A stretch of 64,000 nt of DNA from Akebia trifoliata (GCA_017979445.1 CM030711.1:8525221-8589220); one strand, 5' to 3'; shown: positions 21,066 through 32,775, counted from the stretch's first letter. The notes: generated by a model not told the origin, from the sequence alone. Program-made: numbers and translations.

Positions 21066-23835
21066 CTATCTTGAAAACCCAGAAAATAATTTCCCTGAAA
21101 ATAAGTTGAAATCAAAAGGATTCCATTTCTTGGATGAGTACTCCTTAAGAATGCTCTTGTTTTTCTTCTTGGTTTCACTCAAATTCTCCTTTAAGATCTC
21201 AAGAGATAAACTAAGTTGTCTAATTACTTGTCTCTTCTCTTCATCTTTTGCAAGTAATTGCTCTTTTTGAATCTTATTCTCCTCTTTTAGCCTCTTTAAT
21301 TCTTCTCTAAGCTTCATAACTTCACTTTGACTAATCACACTTGAAACTCTTTCTTCTCTCATTCTTCCACCACCTTGTGTTTCTTCCTCCTCTTCTAGTT
21401 CAGGGTCTTCAACTTCAGACTCACCACCAGCTTCATCTTCTTGTTGGGTTACTTCCTCGTGTTCGGGATCATCAACTTCAGAATCCCCACAATCTTCAGA
21501 ACCAAAAGTCTCGGAGTAGCTATCGTAGGATTTCTCCATTGGACTCATTAACTTCTTAGATTGGTATTTGGTCGAGAAAAGGAATCCCAATGGTGTCGTC
21601 AAGCGGGCCTTGGATTCTGCTTTGAGCAAATCAAATCGCTCTGCTAAGGAACGGTGCGTGCGGTAGAAATCCTCGACCATGTTGATTAACTCCGGACGCT
21701 TCTTGTAGTACATCTCGGCACGTTGGGCAAAAGAATCCGCGTCTTCTTCTATTAGTTTTAGCATCACCTTTGTCTTCTCATCTAGCTCTGTTTAGTAATT
21801 GAGAGAAGGTAAATGAGAATCAAATAAATGGCTAAATCATCTCTAGAGAGGAAGTTTGATTTATTTTCAATGATCCAACATTTAAGCAATATGTAGGAAA
21901 TATCATCAAGAAAAGACCATTTCTTCTATTGTTTAAAGGTGTCACCATCTATTGAAGTATCTATGAATTGAGCTTATGAAAGAAAGACCATTTCATTGAC
22001 CCCAATACATCTTTTTAGTGTTATGGGACTAAATACCACACTTTATCATCTTCAATTTTCATTTCAGTATAAAATTTGGTGCGAGAAACAAGGTAACAAT
22101 AAAAAATAATGCAAAAAATCAGACAAAAATAAAGAGCACAACATTAAATTTTTTATGAAGATTGTGTAGAAGCCCATGGGCTTAACTCATCCTTACAAAA
22201 CCGGCTTGTAAGAGAGGATTGCCCCAGGTTTATATATAGCCCAAGTTAACGTGTGGGACAATCGCTCACACTCCCCTCACATGTAACGTGTGAGGGGGCT
22301 TCAAAATCGGCTTGCCCACTCTGATACCATGTAGAAGCCCATGGGCCTAACTCATCCTTACAAAATTGGCTTCAAGTTTATATATAGCCCAGGGTTATAT
22401 ACGGAGGCAACGTGGGACTATAGCTCACAGTTTGATGCCTAGGTCCATATATGGATTGTATGAAATTCAACGATTATGTCTGTAGTGACATGAATATGTG
22501 GCCCACCCTTTGTGATTCTACAACAAAATCAGCCCATGACACAACTGAAAAACACCAATGGTAAGTCAACGAGAAAGTTGGTTCAATGGGATTTGAACCT
22601 AAGTTGTGGGATCAACACTTCATAAACCTTAAGCAACTTGTCTAAGTTGACTCAATGATTTGTTTGGTTCCATTGAGTTTTGGGGCGAATCACCTCAAAA
22701 TCCAATCGAGTTGAATGATTTAAAGAGTTTTAAAACCATGCACTCCAATGCAATTAAGACAATCCTAACCATCCAAATGTTTTACATATCCATGATGAGA
22801 GGATCAATAATGTGCCCTATCAGATTGTATGTTTCTTTTGGTATTATTTATTCTAATTAAGAAGTTTTTTAGGTTTACATTGGGAAGCAGTCTCCCATTA
22901 TAATCTAAGGGTGTCAATGGGTATCCAATTATTTGATATAACTAAAACCGATTAATCGGTTTTGGGTCTACCAATATGGACTCAATCATTTTTGGGTCCA
23001 GTTTTGGGTAGCTATCTTAAGGACCCAATGAGACTCGGGTCTTCTTCAAGTACCCGACTAGTAAGTTTATAATATTCTATAATAAAATTAGTAATCTAAT
23101 TAAATGCTTACAAAGAGATATCTTGAAGTAAAATTAAAATATAAAGAAAATGTGAAGTTTTTAATTTTTACCTTTTCTCTACATATACTTTCATCCATTT
23201 TTCAAATTTTTATAAATTTCAACTATCAATAAATGGTTCTTACTTTAATTTTCTGTGATTTTCTTCTCAAAAGCTTGATTTACTTAAAAGACTTTTTGGT
23301 TAATTTTTTTTACTTTCATTGAGGAATTACAAGTTAAATTATTACATTTATAAATAATTGTCAATTCTATTCGATACTCATGTTTTTCTCGTTCAAAAAA
23401 AATTAAAATGAAAATAAATCCATCTTAATGGGTACCCGATATGGGTATCGGGTATTTGTTGAGTCGGTTCTGATTCTAAGGATCTCATACCCGGAACCAA
23501 ACTCATTAAGAATTGGAACCGAGATTTTATTTAGGTTCCGGTTCTGGGTACATGTGGAACTGACCCATTGACACCCCTATTATAATCTCATTAATCTTTC
23601 TAAAAAAAAATTAAAAAATTAAAATAAAAAATATGCTCAAAAGTTTAGATTAATGGGAATAACTTTATATTTCTATTATCAGATACAATGTGATGCGTAG
23701 TAAAATAAACATTATGAAAATGGATTGAAAGAAGGAATGAGTACCTGAAAGAGTGGATTGGAGCCACGTGGAGCGACATGGGCTGTTGTGACTATCAAAC
23801 CACCATGAGTGAGAGGACTTCTTCAATGCCATCAT
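21066..23835 (-). CDS. NET3A: NETWORKED 3A-type actin-binding protein (NAB domain)
   Basis: Plant-specific protein predicted to tie actin filaments to a membrane through its N-terminal NET actin-binding (KIP1-like) domain. Two coding exons: 23835-23745 and 21787-21066, with the junction codon split after one base, give 270 aa, about the length of Arabidopsis NET3A. The NAB domain spans about residues 9-84: tryptophan-rich start ([10 protein letters not shown]), then WLQSTLSELDEK, then [20 protein letters not shown] and [13 protein letters not shown]. An acidic low-complexity linker (about 115-160) is followed by a coiled coil (about 170-235) beginning [14 protein letters not shown]. The first of two consecutive ATGs is taken as start. 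A noncoding first exon ending at the donor 24929 (CAG|GTATGC) probably precedes, with the acceptor at about 23838. The 1.96-kb coding intron carries a TRIM and a hAT-type element. NET3-type length is clear; the exact paralogue is less so. Confidence 0.9.
22165..22429 (-). mobile_element. TRIM retrotransposon (265 bp), minus orientation, in the NET3A intron
   Basis: Read on the minus strand: 5' LTR 22429-22330 (TGTGAGCTATAGTCC...GGGCTTCTACA), then primer-binding site TGGTATCAGAGTG (from 22329), about 45 bp of interior, polypurine tract TGTGAGGGGAG (22281-22271) and 3' LTR 22270-22165 (TGTGAGCGATTGTCC...GGGCTTCTACA). Both LTRs start TGTGAGC and end TTCTACA. The flanks GATTG (22160-22164) and GTTTG (22430-22434) form a 5-bp target duplication with one mismatch. 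It has no coding capacity and is in the same orientation as NET3A. Confidence 0.9.
22556..22655 (-). repeat. Possible tRNA-derived SINE fragment
   Basis: On the minus strand GGTTCAAATCCC resembles a pol III B box, with a weak A-box-like GTTGCTTAAGGTT upstream. There is no clear A-rich tail or target duplication, so this is only a candidate. Confidence 0.3.
22906..23579. mobile_element. hAT-type non-autonomous element (674 bp) with perfect 8-bp target duplication
   Basis: Terminal inverted repeats: TAAGGGTGTCAATGGGT on the left and ACCCATTGACACCCCTA on the right (one mismatch). Both sides are flanked by TTATAATC (22898-22905 and 23580-23587). The interior is AT-rich with GGTTCCGGTTC-type words near the ends. 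No transposase frame. It lies in the NET3A coding intron. Confidence 0.92.
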
Positions 23836-24256
23836 CTCTCTTACCTTCACCAACAAAATTAAATAATTACAGTTACATAAAAATAAAAAACACTTGAGTT
23901 TACTTAAATTTCCCAAAATGCCGTAAAATAAATCTTACAGATGAGCAAAATTAATAGTCAACCTGAGGGTATTTTCGTCATTATGCAGCTAACTTTCCCA
24001 TATCCTAATAAAACTAATACTTAACAAATGCTGTGATAGTTTAATCTTAATGGATCACAGTAAATCTGATCAGATAATTGTAAGGATTCCAACCGTTGGA
24101 TCTAGTTCTCATGAGGATGGGGCCATGGAACATTTAGTGATTCAAACATAGAAATATGCCACGTGGCAATTTACTTGGACCAATGGTATGAACTCTTTGT
24201 TGAATCTATGAAACAAAACCAGGTGGACTGGTCATCTATAACGTTGAGAGTTCTTT

Positions 24257-24355
24257 AGAGAGATTCTATTAGCACACCAAGTTTTTCTTACAACACACCA
24301 ATCCTTTTGAAATCAGTCGGTAAGAAAACGTTGGTGTGTTAATAGAAGCTCTCTT
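24257..24355. mobile_element. Small MITE-like element with AGAGAG..CACACCA ends
   Basis: AGAGAGATTCTATTAGCACA pairs with TGTGTTAATAGAAGCTCTCT, and CCAAGTTTTTCTTAC pairs with GTAAGAAAACGTTGG. It is about 99 bp and folds into one hairpin. Fragments with the same AGAGAGCTTCTATTG..CACACC words are near 4394-4440 and 33410-33450. It lies in the probable 5' UTR intron of NET3A. Confidence 0.7.
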
Positions 24356-25060
24356 TTCTTTTTTTTATAATCATGGTGACGTTAGAATCTAACGGCTAGA
24401 AACCGGTTTGTAAAGGCTGAGGAAATATCAGCCAATCAATTGTCTAAGGGTATTTTAGTAATTTGATCGAACGAATTCAAATCAAATATGAGTGACGTCA
24501 CCTTTGGACGTACACCATGTTTTTCAAAACCGATGCCTTATACCGCTTGACCTCTTTCTTCTCTAATAAGAGATGAACAAAATGACGTAAATACCCTCGT
24601 CTTCAACCGCTAGCCAAAGAATACCTCGATTTGTTTTCTCTCAAACCAGTCATACTCATCCTCTAGGATTCAAAAAAAAAAAACAAAACTTCTACCTACT
24701 TCTTAAACCCTAAGATTCTGTTTTCTTCAAACCTCAAACACAGGATCAAGATGGGATTTTTGGGAAAATAGGAAAAAAATGGAAATTTTACAGTAAAAAA
24801 AAATCAAGGGTTTTCTAAGAGAGATCCAGGGCTTGAAGATGACTGGTTTTAAGAGAAAAATCAAGGGTTTTTCAACCAATAGACTTAAATAAAGAGTAAT
24901 CTGAATCTCACACACACAAAGAGCATACCTGAGTTCTCTCTGCTTGCTGGCTCCAGAGAGTGAGAGAGAGGGGCTGAGAGAGGAAGAAACAGAGCTCTCT
25001 CTGTGTCTAGTTGTGAGATGTACTTCTCAAGAACTGAACAGAAAACTCCAACTTGTGTTT

Positions 25061-25070
25061 TTTATATATA
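25061..25070 (-). promoter_or_regulatory. TATA box of NET3A
   Basis: TATATATAAA on the minus strand, about 130 bp upstream of the probable noncoding-exon donor at 24929. The intervening purine/GAGA-rich leader would start near 25030. Confidence 0.5.
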
Positions 25071-25079
25071 TTTAAAAAA

Positions 25080-26119
25080 AAAAAAAAAAAAGGAATCCTC
25101 TCTTAAACTTTGTTCCGTTTAGAAATTAGACAAACACTTTAACCAACCAAAATTCGACAGGTGTGTATATAGCCGCAGAGGTTGAAAACCTCGAGGCAAA
25201 GAGTTTTTAGAGTCTCGCTAACGAACAAATCCAAAATGATTATTCTTTAAATGACTAAACTACCCCAACTTTTACTCTTATTTTCCTCTCCAACCACATT
25301 CTGTCTTGAATAAGATCCTGTCTTATATTATAAGCTTAAAATACAATATACTAGCGATGTAATTCCTAGTAACGAATACGACAAAAAGTTGGTGGGTTTG
25401 AATTAAATCTAATTATTTCTGGATCTTAATTGTGCGAATGTATTCTAATTTGATTATTAAATGGATTGTGTTCGAATTAGAGACATCAATCTGATTAATC
25501 CAATTTGATTTATTTAATCATTGAGTTATGTTGACATATGTACAACTTAACCCTTATACAATCTATAACAAAGATGGATTCAAGATTTTTTTTTAATGAA
25601 GGTAACTAAAAATTTTTGTGGGGACAAATGTTCCCATTGAAAATTTACTCCTGATTGATAGATTGGTGGTTACGATTTGTATATTGTAATCATGTTTTGA
25701 TCATAATTGTGTTATGTTCATGGATTGTGTGTGTCAATTTGATGAACAAAACACAGCCCAAACTTCAAACTCAAGTATAAGATTTTGACGAGATTATTAA
25801 ACAATTCAAATTCATGTTGAAATTTTTTTTCTTTTTCGAAAACCTTAACCTCAAACCTCAAAGATGGCAACCATGAACCACCACCCCTAATTGGCCAATT
25901 CAACACATTGTCGTCACCCATGACTACACTACAAGCAAAGAGTAAGACAAGTGTTGTAATTTCGATGTGCAAGGAAGGGTATTTATGAGATTATTGAATT
26001 AATTATAAAGATTTGTACTTATCTGGAGATAGAGCGTAGTTTTGTCCGATAAGAGGTGGCAACGGTCTGATTTTGAGGTGGGGTAATCTCTCTAAACCTT
26101 TTTGTTTGTAGCAAAAAAG

Positions 26120-26155
<36 letters not shown>

Positions 26156-28130
26156 AAATTTCAACTGTCTAACAGTCGTATTGCTGTTTAACTAAAGTGT
26201 TTTTTTAAGAAAAAAATTTAATTAATTATTTTCTAAACTGCAGAACTCGAATTTTTTTAACTTACATAATAAAATACACATGAATATAAAGGGCTCATTT
26301 GTAATTTTGAAATATATTTAAGTGATCGTATTGAAGATTACAAAATAAAAAAGATATTTTTTTAATTTTAAAAATTAATTATCACTGTAATTATATTAAA
26401 TTTAAATGTTAAAGAGGGGTTAATTTTGAAATCTAAAATTTGATGATATACTACTTCTACTCTGTTTTCTTTCATTATAATAATAAAGATATTAATATTG
26501 AATTAATAAACATATAAGTAAAAAAAAAAAAAAAAAAGAATAATGAGGGCATAGGGGACTCAAATAACCACGACTCAAGAAAACAAACATCGGTCCTTTG
26601 AAAGGGAAAAAGAAAAATATCGTTCTATTTGCACACACCATATGTGCTTATAATACCCAATTGTAAAAAAAAAAGCGTGAATTTTTTGTTCAATGTATTG
26701 GTATCGAATCATTTTTGGAAGGTTTGATAAGTACGTACTGATCCTATACATAGAGATTTAGTGATGACATACCAAACATAAAAATAAAAAATAAAAATTA
26801 CATGAGAAATTTTTGTTTAGTAGGTAAATACCAATCAATTTTATAATGTTCGGTAGGTAAGTATTGAATGTTTCAGAATTAATTGAAACATGTTTCGTTT
26901 GAGCTTTTATTAGCAATTTCGCCTTTAATTCTTGAAAAATTCATGAATTTTTAATATTTTTTAATGAAAGTATTATTTTTTGGATTATTGAACTACTCTG
27001 AATAATTCATGGATTTTAAATTTGAAAAGAATAGAACACATTTTTTTTTACTGAATTTTATGATTTTTACAAATTTTAATAAAACTTAGGTGGAAAAAAA
27101 TGCTACTATAACTTGTTGTATGTTGCAAAGTGCGAACTTGAAAGTCATGACGTGTAACACAAATTGACTTTGAAACGGCCATGTTTTAAAATTTTGGAGG
27201 AATCCAAATTTTTACTTGACAAATGTTATTTTTATCTTTAAAAAACTAATGGAATGTACCTCTACATCTATTTAAGATTACACCTTAATTTTTCAAATTA
27301 ATGATTTGTCCCTCGACTTTGGTCTTCTTTTAAAAATCAATGAAACCATAGCCTCAATGTCCTCATTATAACCATCACCAATTTCATCATCATCATCATC
27401 ATCACACTCATATGGCCAAATTTTTTGTTTTCAAAATTTTGAAATAATACCAGATAATACACATATGAAACATATGCCGCTTATTTTCCATTTATCGAAT
27501 TTTGGATCAGATTTTTCCAATTTAAAATCGAATAGAACTCAAATTTTTCACGAATCGAATTTTTGCCGTATTCCGAATGGCTAACAAGGGTCTAAACCTA
27601 CCAAACAAAATCCGTAAAAAAAAATTCTGAGTTCTTCAATCCGAAATTGTCTCTTTGAAGGTTTTAATAATGGTTTTCTCTTATCTTCCTTGGTAATTAA
27701 ACAAAAACAAAAAAAAAAAAAAAACAAAAAACAAAAAAAAAATAATAATAAAATAATAATAATAATAAGATAACTTGAAAATAACCTAAAAAACTAATCT
27801 CCGTTGATTCAACTTCACGCAAAACTAATCTTTGTTTTTGTTTGTATCAAACCCAATGAAAGAATTGTTAACGTCGGATGCAAGGACTAACTGAACCCAA
27901 TCAAAGCAAATTGAACAAATAGAAAACACAATAACTAGTTTAGGTCTGAGTTTACATAAAATCTCTTCTAACTTGCATTCTATGTGCTTGTAATTTTCAC
28001 AACTAAACAAAACTTAAACAAAACTTAAACAAAACTAGGTTTCATCTGAATTTCCATAGTGGAGTCAAGTCGGTAGTTAATGTATACTGTCACAGTGTCC
28101 ACTCCAATTCGAGTTAAGTTCATGGAGCTC
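25080..28130. other. Gene-free AT-rich stretch
   Basis: NET3A upstream region and the gap to DPMS3. It contains a poly-A run (about 26119-26151), another near 26521-26537 and an A/AAT-rich run near 27711-27771. The minus-strand frame 25718-25972 starts with a signal-peptide-like hydrophobic stretch but has no recognised domain and is probably chance. The part from 26890 is one copy of a segmental repeat. Confidence 0.5.
26890..27550 (+). repeat. Segmental repeat, copy A
   Basis: Collinear with 33530-34150 in the same orientation: GGATTATTGAA...AATTCA, TTGTTGTATGTTG..AAAGTGC, TTACACCTTAATTTT, TGATTTGTCC..GACTTTGGTCTTCTTTT, then ATCATCATC-type trinucleotide repeats and GAATTTT..ATTGGAT words. 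Noncoding and diverged. Confidence 0.7.
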
Positions 28131-28198
28131 ATCTTCGGTTGACAATCTGTCTAGGATTCTTTAAATCGAATGTGAAAAAGAAATGCTTCGATCAAACC

Positions 28199-29825
28199 TT
28201 ACCCACTGACCGAATCAATTCCTCTTTGCTTCAAGAATTCCTTTGCTTCTACAATGTCCTACAAAATAAAATTTTTGATTCCAAGTTCTCTAAAATAAAA
28301 TAAAAACTAAATCTCGATAAACAGGAAATAAGATCAGTTCTCTTGTAGAACATTTCTTCCATGGGTAGAATCCACATAGGAGATTCCTTAAACGAAGTAT
28401 CCATCTAACAAGATGAACCAATTGATGCACTCACAAGAGGGACGAATCCAAGTATGCTGCAAAGGCTTCACATAAAAGGGGTTATGTGAAGTAATGTATG
28501 CCCACGAAATCAGTGTTTTGAATTCTACATACCCTCTTCTTCAACTACTTAAAAAACAAAAAAAACCCTTATTTTTCTTTCCAAAACCATTCATCACCTT
28601 CAAGCTTGTTTTTCTTCATGCTTGAGATCCCACCCCCTGGCGAGCACATGATTACACCCAATACACCAGTTTGTGGTGGGTGGGCAGGCATATCCAAAGG
28701 AACTAGTCCTACTTCCAAAGAGGGGGTGGGGCACATCCTACGATATCAAAATAAATTTATGAAAAAAAGAAAAGAAAGAAAGATGACAAACCCAAGTTAT
28801 TGAGAGTTTTTTTTTTTTTGATAAGTAAAGACTTATATTAGAAAATGGAGGTTGAGGAGACCAACCAAGAAAGTTACAACAAAGAAAAACAGAGAAAACC
28901 AAACTAAGCCATTGCTATGTTACAAACCCTGTCCCAATTTCCTATAATATCATCAAAGAAGACACCTCTAAGCTCTTCGTGAATCTTGCACCTAAAAATA
29001 TGGTTATTGAGCTCAAGCCCCAACAAATGGCAAATAGCTCCAAAGAACTCTCTTGGCAGCCACAAAATGCCCGCCCCACGAACACTAACCCACAAATAAA
29101 TCTGCAACTGACTTTGGAAGACACCCCCAAGAGCCAAACTGCGAGAAAACAAAAATGGCTCCAACCCTCATGGGCCCCAACTTGGAGTGAAGCAACAAGT
29201 GATCAACTGACTCACCATCGCACTTACACGTAAGGTAAATGTTGGGGAGTAATGAAAGGTTGGCCCCCACCCCTTCATGTCCTCGATGTATCCTAAAATT
29301 TTGGGATAAGGCTTTCCTTGAATATAGAACTTAACAAATTTAAAGCCATAAGCCTATAATCAAATGCCATAGAAGAGCTTAACTGTGTAGGTGAAAGGAA
29401 AACTCTAGGTAGGTCATATCAACCTCCTACACCCCTTTGTATTATTCTGTTTTACAATATATTATATACCTCTAAAAAATGTACGTAAAAAGAAAAAAAA
29501 ACAATAATAAGAGAAAAGAAAAACCTGATGCAGTAGTCCTGCTTCATTAGGACATGTTGGAAATTGCATCAAACCAACTCCAACCAGTAAAAGACCATAG
29601 CATCCAAGCGACACGATAGAGTAGACTGGTAGCTGGCAAGAAAACAAGAAGAGAGGAAGTTAAGAAAATAACGAATTAGATGAAAACTTGAGCAAAATAA
29701 TAAATAAAGGATTGGAAACTCACCAACCATGCATGGCTACATGGAACTACAGATGTCTCCAAGAGACCGATCCAAAATGCAGAGATGGCCACAAGCAATG
29801 TCAAAATCTTTATGATATGCTTCAT
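28199..29825 (-). CDS. DPMS3: Dolichol-phosphate mannose synthase subunit 3
   Basis: Small ER membrane protein that anchors and stabilises the catalytic DPMS1 subunit. The complex makes dolichol-phosphate-mannose for N-glycosylation, GPI anchors and O- or C-mannosylation. Three coding exons on the minus strand, 29825-29724, 29632-29525 and 28258-28199, all phase 0, encode 89 aa, the same length as I recall for the Arabidopsis protein. Two hydrophobic segments at about residues 5-25 and 36-57, then the conserved LMQFPTCPNEAGLLHQ and a hydrophilic C-terminal helix DIVEAKEFLKQRG. The 1.27-kb second intron contains a truncated LINE. A noncoding first exon ending at the donor 30755 (TTG|GTAAGC), with an acceptor at about 29858-29862, probably precedes. 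Its promoter-proximal sequence was partly duplicated (32117-32746). Confidence 0.95.
28805..29300 (-). mobile_element. 5'-truncated L1-type LINE in DPMS3 intron 2
   Basis: On the minus strand the element ends in CTTATC plus about 13 A, the tail style of plant L1 LINEs. The 3' coding remnant includes ESVDHLLLHS preceded by a Cys-x-Cys, resembling the zinc-finger-like region after plant LINE reverse transcriptases (usually ESVDHLLLHC). The frame breaks downstream of this motif, so it is a dead 3' fragment. It is in the same orientation as DPMS3. Confidence 0.7.
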
Positions 29826-30049
29826 TTGGCCTTGCAATGAAAGAATGCTTAGTAATTCCTACCTATAAAAGACACAAATCTAGAATAAAATTTATTTGAT
29901 TTCCAAACAATGAAGTAATGTATAAATCCTTGAATAAACTCAGTCTGCAAAAGTATTGAAAATTAGATAATAGTAGAAATTTTCTTTTAAAGTGGTAAGA
30001 AATTTACAAACAACAGCTTCCACTAATCAATTATACCTAATCAACAGAA

Positions 30050-30776
30050 CAACTGCAAATTTTTACGTGCTCAATAAATTTATGAACAATGGAACATAGA
30101 TAAGAATTATATTTTTTTTATCGAAAAGATGAAATTAAGCTAATGATGCAACCAAAAATTCAGCACTGCGGATCAACCAAAAATTATTAATATAATTTTT
30201 TTTTTAAAAGAACCATAGTATCACTGCCATCAGAAGGGAACAACCATGAGATCATTTCATTGAAAAATTGCAATATAATGCAATACTCAAAGCCCTTGCG
30301 CAATATCCCAACATCATTTGGCAAGTTTACTTCAAACTACAGAATCATCTACACAATCGAAGAATCCATGTTTGAGAGAATCAAACATCAATGACAACAA
30401 AGACTTATCCCAAAGATTTTGTGTCGGCTAAACGAATCATGTTCCTCAGATTCCACTCTGTCAAAAGCCACTTTATATTTAGTGATCAACGAAAATCTAC
30501 AATGGGAACATGAGATTGTAACAGAAAAAATCACAAAAAAACAAAAAAAAACAATTCTTTAAATTTAGTAGGGGTTTTTTAAGGTATTGGCAAGAACCCT
30601 ACATATTAAAATCGATACTACAACGCATAATTGAAAGGAAAAAAAAAAGCTAAACTTGATAAAAACGAATAATCTTAAATCTAAAACCAAAAAAGCCAAT
30701 AAATTGCATAAAAATTCATTTGTTAGGAATAAACTAGTGAAACATGGAGCTTACCAATGATTGTGTTGATGTTAGA
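30050..30776 (-). repeat. DPMS3 5' region duplicated at 32117-32746 (source copy)
   Basis: Covers most of the DPMS3 leader intron and the end of its noncoding first exon. Blocks shared in order with 32117-32746 include TTTTACGTGCTCA, GTGCCATCAGAAGGG-like words, AATACTCAAAGCCCTTGCGC, ATCCCAACATCATTTGGCAA and GAAACATG.AGCTTACCAATG, which contains the splice donor. The DPMS3 copy is the functional one because it joins to intact coding exons. Confidence 0.8.
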
Positions 30777-30825
30777 GAGTTAGAGGATTGAGATTTGGGG
30801 GGGAGGAGGATAGAAGAAGTAGTTT

Positions 30826-31170
30826 CATAAATTATAATAACTTTTTTCAAATGGTCAAAATTTAGACTGTAAGGAAATATTCAATCAGATATTGTAATAT
30901 GTCATCACATACTTTTTTGTACAATGGCACAATGACCTAACAGTTAGAAATCGCATATGCAGTTCGTACAATTAACACATTAAAAAAAGTAGGTAGGTTC
31001 AAAAATTAAAATAATGATAATAACTATTTTCAAATGGTCAAAATTTAAACAGGGGGGCAATATTCGATCAGATATTGTAGTATGCCATCACATACTTTTT
31101 TTTTTTTACAATGACCTAACAGTCATAAATTGCATATGCACTTTGTACAAATAACACATTCAAAAAAAAA
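30826..31170. repeat. Tandem duplication of about 175 bp upstream of DPMS3
   Basis: Copy 1 at 30826-31005 and copy 2 at 31008-31170 share TTTTCAAATGGTCAAAATTT, GATCAGATATTGTA-like sequence, CCATCACATACTTTTTT, CAATGACCTAACAGT and AATTGCATATGCA. Both lie just upstream of the probable DPMS3 transcription start and may carry duplicated promoter elements. Confidence 0.8.
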
Positions 31171-31628
31171 ACCGAACTTTAATATGGATCCAAGTGTTTG
31201 CAAGAACCCAAAGAATCTTATTAAATTTAGCATAGTGAGTATTCATACTAGTGCTTGGACTATAACACCAACGACTTGTGCTTCATTGTATCCTGCTTAC
31301 ATTTTTTATTTAGAGCCTTTGTGCACTAGCAATCTTCATTTGATAACTATCCTTTAAACAGCGTCAAAGATTTCATCGAGCCTTGAAGTCAATAGGATCA
31401 CCATTCATCTTTACATTTTGTTCCCTCACTTTCCTCACATCAAATTTCACACCGTTTCCAATAGTTTTTTACGATATTTACTACCATTTGATAGAGGCAC
31501 TACTGAGCTTTGAAATCCATTAACTCATCATTCATCATATTTTTTGTTCTACTATTTTCCCCCATCAAGTTTCACACAATTTTCAATACCCAAATCTTTT
31601 TATAATAAATCTTGTATATTATACCAAA

Positions 31629-32117
31629 GGGAGCAAATACTTGCAGATCACATAAAACAGGTAGCACTCCATTGTAGAAAAAATCCCAATTTTTTTTTTT
31701 TTTAAACTTTTCTAATTCACATAATACCCTTATCTGTTGCACATCAAATGGGAAACTGAGTTTACTCAGATGAATCATTCAAGTTGAGATAATCAAAATA
31801 TAAAATCACGACTGAATTGGTGAGAAATTTGGAACATGTTGAATTAGTGGGAAGTTGTCTAGCTGTTACAGAGTTGACACGACCAAATAATTCTATAGAG
31901 ACAACCACCGAAATTTGAAACCCCAACTAAATTGGTGAGAAATTTGAAACAATGGCTGAATTGGAAGGACCCACCATTAAATTATGTATGCCTCACTATT
32001 GCGTATGAAGGGTTTTGGATTGAGATGCTAAATTATGTACGCTTCACTAGGTGCAATGTGTATTTTTCACGTGACGGAGTGTTACCTGTTGTATGTGATC
32101 TGCAAGTATTCGCTCCC
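31629..32117. mobile_element. Inverted-repeat element with 42-bp termini, about 490 bp
   Basis: Left terminus 31629-31670 (GGGAGCAAATACTTGCAGAT...GGTAGCACTCC) and right terminus 32075-32117 (GGAGTGTTACC...ATCTGCAAGTATTCGCTCCC) are near-perfect inverted repeats. The right end stops exactly where homology to the DPMS3 leader intron begins (32118). The interior has a repeated TTGGTGAGAAATTTG.AACA word and no gene. Termini of this length could fit a Mutator-like MITE, but I see no clear 9-bp target duplication. Confidence 0.75.
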
Positions 32118-32746
32118 ATCAACAAAACAATTGTGAGTTTTTTTACGTGCTCAGTAAAGTTATGAACAAACAGAACATAGATATGATTTTCTTTTAAATT
32201 TATCGGAAATATGAAATTATTAATAATTTAATATAATTTTTTTTTAAAGAACCTTAGTATCAGTGCCATCAGAAGGGGACAAACCATGAGATAATTTCAT
32301 CGAAAAATTGCAATAGAAAGCAATACTCAAAGCCCTTGCGCTATATCCCAACATCATTTGGCAAGTTTAGCTCAATCTACAGAATCATTTATAAATCCAC
32401 AAAGCCTTAGTCCACTCTGTTCAAAGTCACCTTATATTCAATGAAAATCAATGGTGGGAACATGAGATTGTAACCCAAAAATCACAAAAATAAATTCTTT
32501 AAATTTAGTGGTGGATTTTTTAGGTATTGGTAAGAGCTCTACAGATCAAAATCAATAGCACTTGAAATATCAGACGCATAATTAAAAGGAAAAAAAAAAT
32601 GTAAAAAAATAAAATAAAGAGCTTAGCTTGGTAAACGACTAACCCTAAACCTAAAACCCAAAAAAAGCCAATAAATTGCATAAAAATTCTTCTGTAACAA
32701 ATAAAATAGTGAAACATGTAGCTTACCAATGATCGTGTTGATGTCA
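32117..32746 (-). pseudogene. Duplicated, orphaned 5' region of DPMS3
   Basis: Diverged copy of 30050-30776 in the same orientation, including the splice-donor context CATTG|GTAAGC in the form ATCATTGGTAAGC. No DPMS3 coding exon follows, so the copy could only start a noncoding or aberrant transcript. It is bounded on its left by the 42-bp-terminus element and on its right by an alternating GC/AC run (32757-32775). Confidence 0.7.
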
Positions 32747-32756
32747 TCGTGAAGGC

Positions 32757-32775
32757 GCGCGCGCGCGCACACACA
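32757..32775. repeat. Alternating purine-pyrimidine run (GC)n(AC)n
   Basis: GCGCGCGCGCGCG followed by CACACACA. This is a Z-DNA-prone sequence right at the upstream edge of the duplicated DPMS3 5' region. Confidence 0.9.

Noticed and set aside
25718..25972. Small secreted peptide gene on the minus strand
   Set aside because: The hydrophobic start resembles a signal peptide, but there is no recognised mature peptide, promoter motif or conservation clue. The frame is probably chance.
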